From positions 62,001-126,000 of the forward strand of contig QCQB01000003.1 of the NCBI GenBank assembly GCA_003212315.1: a stretch of 64,000 bases of DNA. Reading direction: 5' to 3'. The notes below the pieces were generated by a model that made no database searches, was not told the DNA's origin, and saw nothing but the letters and a program-made list of their open reading frames with translations. Both the position numbers and the translations under genes were made by a program. The stretch is from SAR116 cluster bacterium AG-447-C21 (GTDB taxonomy: Bacteria; Pseudomonadota; Alphaproteobacteria; Thalassobaculales; Thalassobaculaceae). This document shows positions 10,291 to 20,083 of this stretch, piece after piece. Within the stretch, counting starts at the first letter, position 1. Each line of letters begins with the position of its first letter.

Positions 10291-11619
10291 CTATATAGGA
10301 ATATTGATAATAGCTCTCAATCCACCAGTTGGCGCTTCTTCCAGCTCTAATTCCCCACCATGACTGCGCGCAATGTCCCTAGCGATAGTAAGACCTAGGC
10401 CAGTTCCGCCAGTCTCAGGATTCCGGGATGGTTCCACACGAAAAAAAGCTTTGAAAACATCCTCGCGTGACTCGATTGGTATACCTGGGCCGTCGTCATC
10501 AACCATTATGATTATTGAATTTCTGTTTTGTAACAAATTGACATCCAAATTTTTTCCGTATCTTTTAGAATTTGATATCAAATTAGTTAAGGCTCTTTTT
10601 ATCGCTTGGGGTCGAACCTCCAATTTTGGAAGGTTTTGAACCTTTAGTGTCAAATTGATTTTAGATCCATCACGCTTTTCTGCTGTAACTACTTCATCGA
10701 TTAAGTTTTCCAAATCAGTAGCGATGGGGGTTTCAGTTCCTTCTCCTCTCGCAAAGGCCAGATAACCCTCTACCATTTTTTGCATATCCTGAACGTCATC
10801 TTCCAGTTCTTTTATAGCTGGACTTTTGTCCAACATAGCCAGTTGCAATTTCATCCGCGTTAATGGAGTTCGAAGGTCATGCGAGACGCCGGCAAGCATT
10901 TCGGTCCGTTGTGAGATTTGTCTCAAAATTCTCTGCCGCATCTGACCGAATGCAAGGGCAGCTTGTCTAACCTCTGTTGCCCCACCAGGTTTTAAATCTC
11001 CTGGATCTCGACCCATCCCAAAGCTACGAGCAGCCAAAGCTAATCGACGTATAGGCCGGATCTGATTACGCATGAATACTATTGCGATGGCAAAAAGCAC
11101 CAGTGAGCTTCCAATCATCCACATCAAAAATATATAAGGCGTTGAGCTGTAAAGGCGTTTGCGATGTACATCAATGGTAAGGACTCCCTTAGCTAATTGA
11201 ATATAAACTAAGACCCGCCGATCAAGTTTCTCCGAATCTATCAAAAATGGACGTTTCACTCTCTCGGTCATCGCCTTGGAAAGGGTCTTCTGTACTCTAT
11301 CACCATCTGTTTTGGCTGAATTTAATAAAATTTTATCAGGACTATAAGATAGCTTTATATGAAGAATTTTTTCTGCTCGGTTTTTGACATTATCAAGTTT
11401 TTCTTCACTCCCGATTGGGGTTATTGCATCAATTATAAAAGCTATATCTCCTGCGAGCGTATGGGAAAGTCGCCTGGTCATGGTATCCCAGTGACGATCA
11501 AAAAAGACAAAAGTGGATATCGCTTGCATTAAAATTAATGGAGTAACAATAATTACCAATGAACGACCAAATAGTGTTTTGGGCAGGAGGTATTTGATTA
11601 TTGGTTCTATTTTCTTCAT
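10291..11619 (-). CDS. EnvZ-like sensor histidine kinase
   Basis: HAMP region, AGVSHDLRTPLTRMKLQLAM H-box, VDDDGPGIP, GGTGLGLTIARDIARSHGG. Confidence 0.93.
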   Translation of the reverse strand: MKKIEPIIKYLLPKTLFGRSLVIIVTPLILMQAISTFVFFDRHWDTMTRRLSHTLAGDIAFIIDAITPIGSEEKLDNVKNRAEKILHIKLSYSPDKILLNSAKTDGDRVQKTLSKAMTERVKRPFLIDSEKLDRRVLVYIQLAKGVLTIDVHRKRLYSSTPYIFLMWMIGSSLVLFAIAIVFMRNQIRPIRRLALAARSFGMGRDPGDLKPGGATEVRQAALAFGQMRQRILRQISQRTEMLAGVSHDLRTPLTRMKLQLAMLDKSPAIKELEDDVQDMQKMVEGYLAFARGEGTETPIATDLENLIDEVVTAEKRDGSKINLTLKVQNLPKLEVRPQAIKRALTNLISNSKRYGKNLDVNLLQNRNSIIIMVDDDGPGIPIESREDVFKAFFRVEPSRNPETGGTGLGLTIARDIARSHGGELELEEAPTGGLRAIINIPI

Positions 11620-11644
11620 TCAAAATGCCGCTTAATATTATTCT

Positions 11645-12352
11645 TTATGTTGTTTTTAGTATATATCCCTGGCCTCGTATTGTTTTGAGATAGCGAGGAA
11701 ATTTTGGGTTTTCCTCAATTTTCCGCCTCAATCTAGTTATTTGGACATCAACAGTCCGAGTGTTCCCAAGTTCTTCATCAACCTCAATTAATTTTTCTCG
11801 GCTTAAGATAACCCCAGGTGAGTTTGAAAATGCTCTTAATATTCGCGTTTCGGATTCTGTTAATCCGGTTATTTCGTTCCCTTTGTATAATATGTCCTGT
11901 TTTAGATCATATTGGAAAGGTCCGAACTGAACGCGGTGTTCATCGGATTTATTGATTGCTGGTTGTTGAATACGATGGAGAATCTTTTGAATCCTTAATA
12001 CCAGTTCCCGTGGTTCGAACGGCTTTGATAAATAATCATCCGCACCGGACTCCAAACCCAATATACGATCATCTGGCTCGTTCATCGCGGTCAAAAGTAA
12101 TATGGGTACATCTAAATTTTTGCGGAGATCATTTATAAGTTCGATACCTGTTTCTCCAGGCATCATTACGTCGATAATTAGCAAATCAAACTCAAAAAAC
12201 TCGAGTTGTTGGCGGGCTTCTCTCCCATCGGATGCACATGTGACACGGAATTTATTTTGATGGAGATACCGATCTAATAAACTAAGTAAACGACTGTCAT
12301 CGTCCACAATTAATATGTGAGAGAGTTCCATATTGATTTCTTGATCTTCCAT
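11645..12352 (-). CDS. ompR: OmpR-family response regulator
   Basis: ILIVDDDSRLLSLL, DLLIIDVMMPGETG, LLTAMNEPDDRILGLESGADDYLSKPFEPREL, winged-helix C-terminus. Confidence 0.93.
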   Translation of the reverse strand: MEDQEINMELSHILIVDDDSRLLSLLDRYLHQNKFRVTCASDGREARQQLEFFEFDLLIIDVMMPGETGIELINDLRKNLDVPILLLTAMNEPDDRILGLESGADDYLSKPFEPRELVLRIQKILHRIQQPAINKSDEHRVQFGPFQYDLKQDILYKGNEITGLTESETRILRAFSNSPGVILSREKLIEVDEELGNTRTVDVQITRLRRKIEENPKFPRYLKTIRGQGYILKTT

Positions 12353-12441
12353 TTATCGTCCTTGGTGAGGATATTTCAGTTCTCAAACTTTTTATCGTAA
12401 GAAAACATAAACGGTAAAATAGGCTTTTAGTGCACCTTAAT

Positions 12442-12567
12442 ATGCTGTTAATTCCTTTGGTTACTGCATTCTTGTATTTGAAGAAATATTTTTACCTCTT
12501 TCTAGTTTTTATATTAGCGATATTGACATATTTTCCTAAAATATTATCTTTCGCTGCTAGATATTGA
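12442..12567 (+). other. Short ORF (41 aa), Leu/Ile/Val-rich, upstream of ilvE; possible leader peptide or small membrane protein
   Basis: ATG...TGA reads MLLIPLVTAFLYLKKYFYLFLVFILAILTYFPKILSFAARY; 10 Leu, 4 Ile and 2 Val of 41; no good ribosome-binding site. Confidence 0.25.
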
Positions 12568-12641
12568 AACAATATATCAATAAAGTGTTTTATGGCAGGT
12601 TTTAATAATAACTTGCTTAATCCGGGATAGGAATAAAAGCT

Positions 12642-13541
12642 ATGTCTGCAGCCCCATTCGACGATCGAGACGGTTCTATTTGGTTAGACGGGTCTCTCAT
12701 TGACTATCGTGATGCTAAATTACATGTTTTGTCGCATGGACTGCACTATGCAAGTGCAGTTTTTGAGGGGGAGAGATTATACAACGGTTCTATCTTCAAA
12801 TCGCAAGAACATACTGAACGATTGCTTAACTCGGCAAATGTAGTCGGTTATGAAATTCCATTTAAAGCTGAGGAAATAGAAAAGGCTAAGTTGCAGGTCA
12901 TTGAAGCGATGGGACTTGTTGATGGCTATATACGACCAATAGCATGGCGGGGCACGGAAATGATGGGAGTTTCCGCTCAACAAAATACAATCCATTTAGC
13001 CATTACTGCTTGGGATTGGCCGTCTTATTTTGATCCGGATGCAAAGACAAAAGGAATAAATCTTGCCCTTTCGAAATGGCGCCGTCCTGCTCCTGACACA
13101 GCGCCAACAAACAGTAAGGCATCTGGTTTATACCAGATTTGCACTATGGCAAAACATGAAGCCGAGCAAGCTGGTCTTCATGATGCCCTGATGCTTGATT
13201 ACAGGGGTTTAGTTGCCGAGGCAACTGGAGCAAATATTTTCTTTGTGATGGAGGATGGTAAGCTTCACACTCCAACTCCGGATTGCTTCCTTGATGGAAT
13301 AACACGCAGAACTGTTATTGATCTTGCGAAACAACGCGGATATGAAATTATTGAGAGGCAAATCAAGCCAGAGGAAATGGCTAATGCCAGTGAATGCTTT
13401 TTAACCGGAACAGCGGTCGAGGTGACACCTGTTGGAACGATTGGAGAGTATAAATTCACACCTGGGAAAATTTGCAATACGCTGGCCGAAGATTATAGTT
13501 CATTAGTTAGAACCGGCAGTGTGGCGGCAGCAGCCGAGTAA
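12642..13541 (+). CDS. ilvE: Branched-chain amino acid aminotransferase
   Basis: LHYASAVFEGERLYNG, KASGLYQICTMAKHEAEQAGLHDALMLD, VAEATGANIFFV, FLTGTAVEVTPVGTIG. Confidence 0.95.
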   Translation: MSAAPFDDRDGSIWLDGSLIDYRDAKLHVLSHGLHYASAVFEGERLYNGSIFKSQEHTERLLNSANVVGYEIPFKAEEIEKAKLQVIEAMGLVDGYIRPIAWRGTEMMGVSAQQNTIHLAITAWDWPSYFDPDAKTKGINLALSKWRRPAPDTAPTNSKASGLYQICTMAKHEAEQAGLHDALMLDYRGLVAEATGANIFFVMEDGKLHTPTPDCFLDGITRRTVIDLAKQRGYEIIERQIKPEEMANASECFLTGTAVEVTPVGTIGEYKFTPGKICNTLAEDYSSLVRTGSVAAAAE

Positions 13542-13569
13542 ATGCTGTATTGAAGAGATCCCTCTAAGT

Positions 13570-14934
13570 TTAGGAACTTATCAGTGTTTCTATATTGGTA
13601 TCTATAAATCTTGTGTTGATATTGCCGCTCAGAAAATTGGCGTTACCGAGTATTTCAATTAGAAACTCCAAGTTTGTTGAAATACCCTCAACCTCTACCT
13701 GATTTAAGGTCGTTGTCATTAGTCTGACCGCCTCATCACGGTTTGCAGCTACCACTACTAATTTAGCAATCATTGGGTCATAGAATGGTGTTATTATATC
13801 GCCCTCTTTGAAGCCGGTATCGATTCGAATATTTTGTGTCGGAGTAGGAAAATGGAACCTAGTAAGTGGGCCTGGGGAGGGCAAAAATCTTCTTCTGGGC
13901 TTTTCTGCGTAAAGACGGCATTCTAGCGAGTGTCCGTTGTATTCAAAATCATGGTCGATAAGATGACTTAGGTCTTGCTTCTCAGAGAGAGAAAGTTGAA
14001 GAGCGACAATATCCTGATTGCTGATCATTTCTGTTACCGGATGCTCCACTTGAATTCGCGTATTCATTTCTAGAAAAAAAAATTCATTGGTATTCCTGTC
14101 TAAAACAAATTCAACCGTGCCTGCTCCGGCATAATGCTGACTTTTTGCCAATTTACACGCAGCCTGAACCATCATACTACCTGTATCCGTCGCAAGGTTT
14201 GGAGCTGGGGCTTCTTCTATAATTTTTTGGAATCTTCTTTGGATAGAGCACTCCCTATGGAGTAGGTGAAATACATTTCCGTCCCCAAGTCCGAAAACTT
14301 GTACTTCTATGTGCCGAGCATTGGCGATATATCGTTCGAGAAAAATTTCATTGTTACCAAATGTTCGCTCAGCCAAAGAAGATACAGATTTCGCAATTTT
14401 AGGCAAATCTTCGAGCGATTCAGCAACCTGCATCCCAATACCTCCACCCCCACCCGTAGCTTTTACTAACAGTGGTAAACCAACGTTAGTCGCACTCTCT
14501 AATAATAGAGACGTGTCGTTAGGATCTATCGGCAACGACCCCGGTAATACTGGAACTCCAGCCTCAATTGCAACCCTGCGGGCTTTACCTTTATCGGCCA
14601 TCAATTCAATAGTTGCAGAAGAGGGACCAACCCATAATAAACCTGCCGCTTCAACTTTTTGGGCAAATAAAGCATTTTCGGATAGAAGACCGTAACCTGG
14701 GTGAATTAAGTGTGCTTCCGATAGAATAGCCTTTTCTATGATCATATCGGAATTTAAATAACTTTGATTAACTGGTGGAGGTCCTATCAGATAGGATTCA
14801 TCGGCCATTTGAACATGGAGTGCCGATTCGTCGGCTTCTGAATATACAGCGACAGTTGAATACCCCAGCGCCTTGCAGGTTCGTATAATACGACATGCAA
14901 TTTCGCCTCTATTTGCAATTAAAACTTTTTTCAT
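13570..14934 (-). CDS. Biotin carboxylase subunit of acyl-CoA/acetyl-CoA carboxylase
   Basis: KVLIANRGEIACRIIRTCKALGYSTVAVYSEAD, HPGYGLLSENA, KATGGGGGIGM, FFLEMNTRIQVEHPVTE. Confidence 0.93.
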   Translation of the reverse strand: MKKVLIANRGEIACRIIRTCKALGYSTVAVYSEADESALHVQMADESYLIGPPPVNQSYLNSDMIIEKAILSEAHLIHPGYGLLSENALFAQKVEAAGLLWVGPSSATIELMADKGKARRVAIEAGVPVLPGSLPIDPNDTSLLLESATNVGLPLLVKATGGGGGIGMQVAESLEDLPKIAKSVSSLAERTFGNNEIFLERYIANARHIEVQVFGLGDGNVFHLLHRECSIQRRFQKIIEEAPAPNLATDTGSMMVQAACKLAKSQHYAGAGTVEFVLDRNTNEFFFLEMNTRIQVEHPVTEMISNQDIVALQLSLSEKQDLSHLIDHDFEYNGHSLECRLYAEKPRRRFLPSPGPLTRFHFPTPTQNIRIDTGFKEGDIITPFYDPMIAKLVVVAANRDEAVRLMTTTLNQVEVEGISTNLEFLIEILGNANFLSGNINTRFIDTNIETLISS

Positions 14935-14965
14935 AAACGGTTTTCTATACAGAAGAATTGATCAA

Positions 14966-15187
14966 TCACGTTTCTATAATGAATAGAAGGTCATCCTCGG
15001 AAATAGAGTCCCCTTCTTCTATACAGATTTTTTTTACAGTACCTGATTCTGGAGCAACGTGAGGTATTTCCATTTTCATGGCCTCTGCGATTATAAGCTC
15101 ATCGCCCTCTTCTACCATCTGTCCTTCTGAAACAACAATCTTCCACGCTGTCCCTGTTACATCACTGTGGACTTTTACCTCAGCCAT
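14966..15187 (-). CDS. Stand-alone biotin carboxyl carrier protein (73 aa)
   Basis: Biotinylation motif IIAEAMKMEIPHVAPESGTVKKI. Confidence 0.92.
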   Translation of the reverse strand: MAEVKVHSDVTGTAWKIVVSEGQMVEEGDELIIAEAMKMEIPHVAPESGTVKKICIEEGDSISEDDLLFIIET

Positions 15188-15420
15188 ATCAGTCTCCTTT
15201 CTTAAAGTGCGGTGCTATTAAACAAGCATGGGGTTCTGTAAACGAGAAAATTGTATAGGCCAAGCTTTTATCTATAATAATAACGTAGATGAGATATATC
15301 TATAAATTCAAAAAAAATAGAACTATCAAACATTTTTATACTAAGAACGATGTTGTCGGTAGTTAGCTTATCTGCGACTAATTATCCTTATAAAAAACAA
15401 TCAATAAATAGGAAGATATT

Positions 15421-16968
15421 ATGTCGTGGCAAAACGAACTTGAAGAACTCCGAACGAGAGAGGCCTTTGCCGAAGAACTTGGTGGTGCTGAGCGGGTAAA
15501 ACGACAAAAAGATGGCGGCCGTTACACAATAAGGGAACGAGTTGGATTGATGGCTGATCCTGGGACATTTCATGAAACCGGGAAGATTGGGGGGATGGCT
15601 GAGTATGATGAAAATAATGACCTCAAAAAGCTGACACCATCTAATTTTGTTTTTGGAAAGGCAAAAGTATCCGGCAGACCTGTCATCATTGGTGGAGATG
15701 ATTTTACCGTGCGTGGTGGTTCAGCTGATGCCACAATCAAAGAGAAGCATAATCGATGTGAGGAAATGGCGAATGCATTACGTCTACCGCTTATCCGGAT
15801 GGTTGAGGGCTCTGGTGGTGGTGGTTCTGTAAAAACCATAGAAACAACAGGGAGAGCGAATGTTCCAGGCGTTGCAGGCTGGGAAACCGTTGTTGAGAAT
15901 ATGGGCACTATTCCTCGTGTTGCACTTGGCCTCGGTTCTGTGGCAGGTCTTGGTGCGGCTCATCTTGCAGCCTCGCATTATTCGGTAATGATTAAGGACA
16001 AATCTGCTGTTTTTGTGGCGGGGCCGCCAGTAGTGGCTCGGACTGGGGAAGATTTGAGTAAAAACGAACTTGGTGGCTATCAAATCCAGTTGAAAGCTGG
16101 CGCAGTTGATCATGCGGTAGATACTGAGGAGGAAGCATTTGAATGTGCCCGAAAGTTTTTATCTTATCTTCCCAATTCGGTTTATGAGTTACCGCCTCGT
16201 GGCCCTCAGATAGATGACCCCAATCGGCGTGTTGAGTCGCTCATAGATTCTGTGCCAAGGGATATTCGTAAAGTATATAAAATGCGTCCAATAGTAGAAT
16301 CAGTTGTTGATGAAGGTTCGTTTTTTGAAATGGGGAAGCAGTTTGGAAAATCAGTTATAACTGGATTTGCCCGTCTGGATGGATGGCCTGTAGCGGTCAT
16401 GGCCAGCGACCCCTACTCTTATGGTGGCTGTTGGACGGCTGCAACCTGCAAGAAAGTTATAAAGTTTGTAGATTTAGCCGAGACATTTCATTTGCCTGTT
16501 GTTTATCTAGTTGATTGCCCTGGATTCCAGATAGGGCTTCAATCAGAACAGGCAGGTACCATAAAGGAGGGTGTGCGTGCTATGAGCGCTATGTGGCAAA
16601 CCACTACGCCCTGGTGCTCTGTCATCATTAGGAATGCGTTTGGTGTGGCCGGTGCAGCTCATAAAAGTGGCGGACGTTATTGCACACGTTACGCATGGCC
16701 ATCAGGACGATGGGGTTCATTACCATTAGAGGGTGGAATTGAAGCAGCTTATCGCGCAGATATTGATGCGGCTGAAAACCCCGAAGAAAAACTTTCAGAA
16801 ATCGAAGATAGGTTAAACAAGTTACGCTCTCCTTTTAGATCAGCGGAAACCTTCTGGATTGAAGAAATAGTAGACCCTCGTGATACGAGAGCACTTCTTT
16901 GTGATTTTGCAGAAACAGCAGCTCCCTTACGAGAGGCTGGTTTAACAGCATTCAAAATGAGACCATAA
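15421..16968 (+). CDS. Acyl-CoA carboxylase carboxyltransferase (beta) subunit, PCC/MCC-like
   Basis: GGDDFTVRGGSADATI, RMVEGSGGGGSV, GPPVVARTGEDLSKNELGG, VDCPGFQIG, RNAFGVAGAAHKSG. Confidence 0.9.
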   Translation: MSWQNELEELRTREAFAEELGGAERVKRQKDGGRYTIRERVGLMADPGTFHETGKIGGMAEYDENNDLKKLTPSNFVFGKAKVSGRPVIIGGDDFTVRGGSADATIKEKHNRCEEMANALRLPLIRMVEGSGGGGSVKTIETTGRANVPGVAGWETVVENMGTIPRVALGLGSVAGLGAAHLAASHYSVMIKDKSAVFVAGPPVVARTGEDLSKNELGGYQIQLKAGAVDHAVDTEEEAFECARKFLSYLPNSVYELPPRGPQIDDPNRRVESLIDSVPRDIRKVYKMRPIVESVVDEGSFFEMGKQFGKSVITGFARLDGWPVAVMASDPYSYGGCWTAATCKKVIKFVDLAETFHLPVVYLVDCPGFQIGLQSEQAGTIKEGVRAMSAMWQTTTPWCSVIIRNAFGVAGAAHKSGGRYCTRYAWPSGRWGSLPLEGGIEAAYRADIDAAENPEEKLSEIEDRLNKLRSPFRSAETFWIEEIVDPRDTRALLCDFAETAAPLREAGLTAFKMRP

Positions 16969-17639
16969 TGATATCCGAGTTTATAAAAGGTGATGCTCGC
17001 CGAGCCTTTGATGTACTCAAGGGAGGTGGGATTGCAATAATACCCATGGATGTTGGTTACACATGTGCTGGTGGATCGAGAGAGGCCTTAAAAAAAATAT
17101 TTAATACAAAAAAACGCGCCGCTTCCAAAAGAAATGCCATGGTAGGTGATATGGCCATTGCTGAGGAACTTTATGACCTAAGTGCAAAGGCCTGGGACGT
17201 TATAAAGGTAATTACAGAAGACTATGATCTTCCTCTTGGAGCAGTTGGACCATGTAAAATAGACCATCCATTATTGCAAGTTCTCGATGAAGAATCGATT
17301 GAAGCCAGCACGAAGGACGGAACCTTGGTGATGCTGATCAACGCTGGACCGTTCCATTCCGAAATTTGTCGTTTATCGCTTAAGGAATTGCATCCTATTT
17401 TTGGATCGTCGGCAAATATTTCTCTTACTGGAACCAAGTTTCGGGTGGAGGATATTGATAAGGAAATTATTGATATAGCAGATATCGTTATTGATCATGG
17501 TTTGCGAAAATACCATTTTTACCAGCAGTCTTCGACCTTATTGAATGTTGAAACATTTGAGGTTGTTCGAAAAGGCTCCAATTATGAAATTATCGCAGAT
17601 ATTTGTTCTCGCCGTTTTGGTGTGCAGTTAACGGATTAA
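16968..17639 (+). CDS. Divergent Sua5/YciO/YrdC-domain protein
   Basis: GGGIAIIPMDVGYTCAGGSREALKKIFNTKKRAASKRNAMV, LHPIFGSSANISLTG; start overlaps the carboxyltransferase stop (TAATG). Confidence 0.8.
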   Translation: MISEFIKGDARRAFDVLKGGGIAIIPMDVGYTCAGGSREALKKIFNTKKRAASKRNAMVGDMAIAEELYDLSAKAWDVIKVITEDYDLPLGAVGPCKIDHPLLQVLDEESIEASTKDGTLVMLINAGPFHSEICRLSLKELHPIFGSSANISLTGTKFRVEDIDKEIIDIADIVIDHGLRKYHFYQQSSTLLNVETFEVVRKGSNYEIIADICSRRFGVQLTD

Positions 17640-18781
17640 GAAGGCTGATGCCACCAAGAGCCGTTTAATACGATACCCTTTAAAGTAAATTTTTTATCTC
17701 CTACCCGAGTTTCTCCAAGTGAATCAACATAGGTTGTCTTTGCATTCTCAATTTCTATTATTGTTGCATCGCCAATACTTCCTGGGGATAAGGTTCCCAG
17801 GTCTGTACGTTGGATCGCCTTTGCGGGACCTGTGGTGCTTGCTGCTATTATATCTTTCAATTCCATTCCAAGATGCATGAATTTTGAGAGGGTTACCAAT
17901 TGATCATATGCGGGACCTTTAATGCTCAAGGAATGAACATCACTCGAAATCGCGTCTGGTAAGAAGCCAACATCCAGCATTGTTTCCGCTGTCGCAAAAC
18001 CGAAAGAACCCACGCCATGTCCAATGTCAAATATAACTCCGCGCTCGCGTGCTTCCATTATTTCTTCTTTTATTTTTCCATTACCTTGAGTAGGAGCGCC
18101 AGGAAAAGGTCTAAAGCAATGAGTTAGTATATCCCCAGGTCTAAGACGATTTACCACATCTTTCGTATTGGGAGGAGGCCAGTCGAGGTGACACATGACG
18201 GGTAAATCAGCTTCTTCAGCAACTTCAAGTGCAATATCTAATGGGGCATGTCCCATCGAACCGCTTGCTTTAGCCCCAACCCTTACTTTGATCCCAACAA
18301 GAAAATCTTTATGAAGTTTAGCGACGTTGAGGCAGGCGCGGGGGTGGAGCAATCTAAGGTCTTCTGATTCTCCAACCATCACTGTATCACTAAAAGCAAA
18401 GATTCCGGCAAACGATATATTTAAATATGCTAATATTCTTGGCTCACATGGTTCGATTATATGTGCTCTAAAGCCTGCAAAGTTTCCGGCACCTGCTGTT
18501 CCAGCATCAACCATTGTTGTCGTTCCACAACGTTGCGCATAGTCTGTTGGATCTACCCCTATTGAGGTTCCTCCCCAATAAATGTGGGTGTGTAAATCGA
18601 TTAATCCGGGTGTCACTAGGTTTCCTGATACGTCCCGAATATGGGTTGCCTGCTTTTTATCTAATGTTTCGGAGATTTCCAGCACTCTGCCATTTTTGAA
18701 AGCTATATCTGCAACGGAATCAATATTCTGAGAGGGGTCCAGTATACGGCCTTTAGTTAATAAGAGGTCATATTTGGCCAC
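17636..18781 (-). CDS. Amidohydrolase/deacetylase family metallohydrolase
   Basis: DLLLTKGRILDPSQNIDSVADIAFKNGRV, VTPGLIDLHTHIYWG, MCHLDWPPP, ILTHCFRPFPG, DAISSDVHSLS. Confidence 0.88.
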   Translation of the reverse strand: MAKYDLLLTKGRILDPSQNIDSVADIAFKNGRVLEISETLDKKQATHIRDVSGNLVTPGLIDLHTHIYWGGTSIGVDPTDYAQRCGTTTMVDAGTAGAGNFAGFRAHIIEPCEPRILAYLNISFAGIFAFSDTVMVGESEDLRLLHPRACLNVAKLHKDFLVGIKVRVGAKASGSMGHAPLDIALEVAEEADLPVMCHLDWPPPNTKDVVNRLRPGDILTHCFRPFPGAPTQGNGKIKEEIMEARERGVIFDIGHGVGSFGFATAETMLDVGFLPDAISSDVHSLSIKGPAYDQLVTLSKFMHLGMELKDIIAASTTGPAKAIQRTDLGTLSPGSIGDATIIEIENAKTTYVDSLGETRVGDKKFTLKGIVLNGSWWHQPS

Positions 18782-18867
18782 ACTAATCTCCTTAAACTAT
18801 ATTGGACAGCATATTTAATTCATAATGTTATTAATTGCTTTGGTAGTGTGTTTAGATAATAGGCGCA

Positions 18868-20052
18868 TTGCAAAGAAAATATGATCGAAAAATATATTTT
18901 GGAAATAAGATAATGACTTTTAAATCATTTGATCTTGAAAGATTACTTTCTGATTGGGAGCAAACGGTAGAGTTTAATTTTGCTGAGAGCGGGGTTCATC
19001 CAGTACCGTTGAAGAAATTACTAGAGTTCGCGGATGCTGATCTGAATGAGTTTCTGAATATACCGTTGAACTATCCTGAGGTAAATGGGGACCTTAAGTT
19101 AAGACAGCGCATTCAAGCACTTTATAATGGTGCTGGACTGGATAACGTCATCGTAACAGTGGGGGCATCTGAAGCTAATTATATACTCGCAAATACGCTT
19201 CTCGTGGAGGGTGATGAAGTAGCTGTAATGAGGCCGACTTACATGCAATTCAGTGGTGCCGCTTCTAATTTAGGGGCCAAGGTTAGAACATTTTCCCTGA
19301 ACGAAAATAAAGCTTGGGCATTGGATATTGAAGAATTGCAAGAAGCAGTTACTCCCAATACGAAAGTCATAGCAGTGGTAAACCCAAACAATCCGACTGG
19401 TAAGATATTATCCGAAAAAGAAATGGATGTCCTGATAGCTGCAGCCGAGAAGGTAAATGCATGGTTGATTGCAGACGAAGTTTATGGCGGGGCTGAAAGA
19501 GAGAAAACCCAACCGACGAGTTCATTTTATGGAAAATATAATAAGGTAATTATAGTAAACGGATTGAGCAAAGCGTATGGACTTCCCGGTCTTAGAATCG
19601 GATGGATTGTGGCGCCTGTTAATTTGATACAGGAATTGTGGAAGCGTCATGAGTATACCACAGTCAGTAGCTCTATGCTCGGAAATAGGCTTGGTGAAAT
19701 GGCGCTACGACCTCATGTTAGAAGACAGTTGCTAGATCGAACCCGAAAATTGGTTGGGCAAGGATTTGATGTGCTGCAGCAAATTTTAGATGAGTATCCG
19801 GACGTTTATTCAGTTGTTCCTCCTGGGGCCTCTGCGCTCTCATTTGTTCGATACAATCTTCCAGTAAACTCCACCGAGTTAATCCATAGATTTAGAGAGG
19901 AAGAAAATATTCTGGTTGTACCCGGGGACTGCTTTGATTTTGACCACCATCTTCGTATCAGCTCGGCTTTACCCAAAGAATATGTTCATGAGGGTTTAAG
20001 CAGGATGAATGATGTTATAAAAAAATATTATCTCGATAAAGACATTTATTAG
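18868..20052 (+). CDS. PLP-dependent class I/II aminotransferase
   Basis: VTVGASEANYILANTLL, AVVNPNNPTGKIL, IADEVYGGAE, VNGLSKAYGLPGLRIGW; in-frame ATG further in at 18913 may be the true start. Confidence 0.92.
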   Translation: MQRKYDRKIYFGNKIMTFKSFDLERLLSDWEQTVEFNFAESGVHPVPLKKLLEFADADLNEFLNIPLNYPEVNGDLKLRQRIQALYNGAGLDNVIVTVGASEANYILANTLLVEGDEVAVMRPTYMQFSGAASNLGAKVRTFSLNENKAWALDIEELQEAVTPNTKVIAVVNPNNPTGKILSEKEMDVLIAAAEKVNAWLIADEVYGGAEREKTQPTSSFYGKYNKVIIVNGLSKAYGLPGLRIGWIVAPVNLIQELWKRHEYTTVSSSMLGNRLGEMALRPHVRRQLLDRTRKLVGQGFDVLQQILDEYPDVYSVVPPGASALSFVRYNLPVNSTELIHRFREEENILVVPGDCFDFDHHLRISSALPKEYVHEGLSRMNDVIKKYYLDKDIY

Positions 20053-20083
20053 AGCGTCGTTTTAAGTTGGGTCGCTTGCTAAA

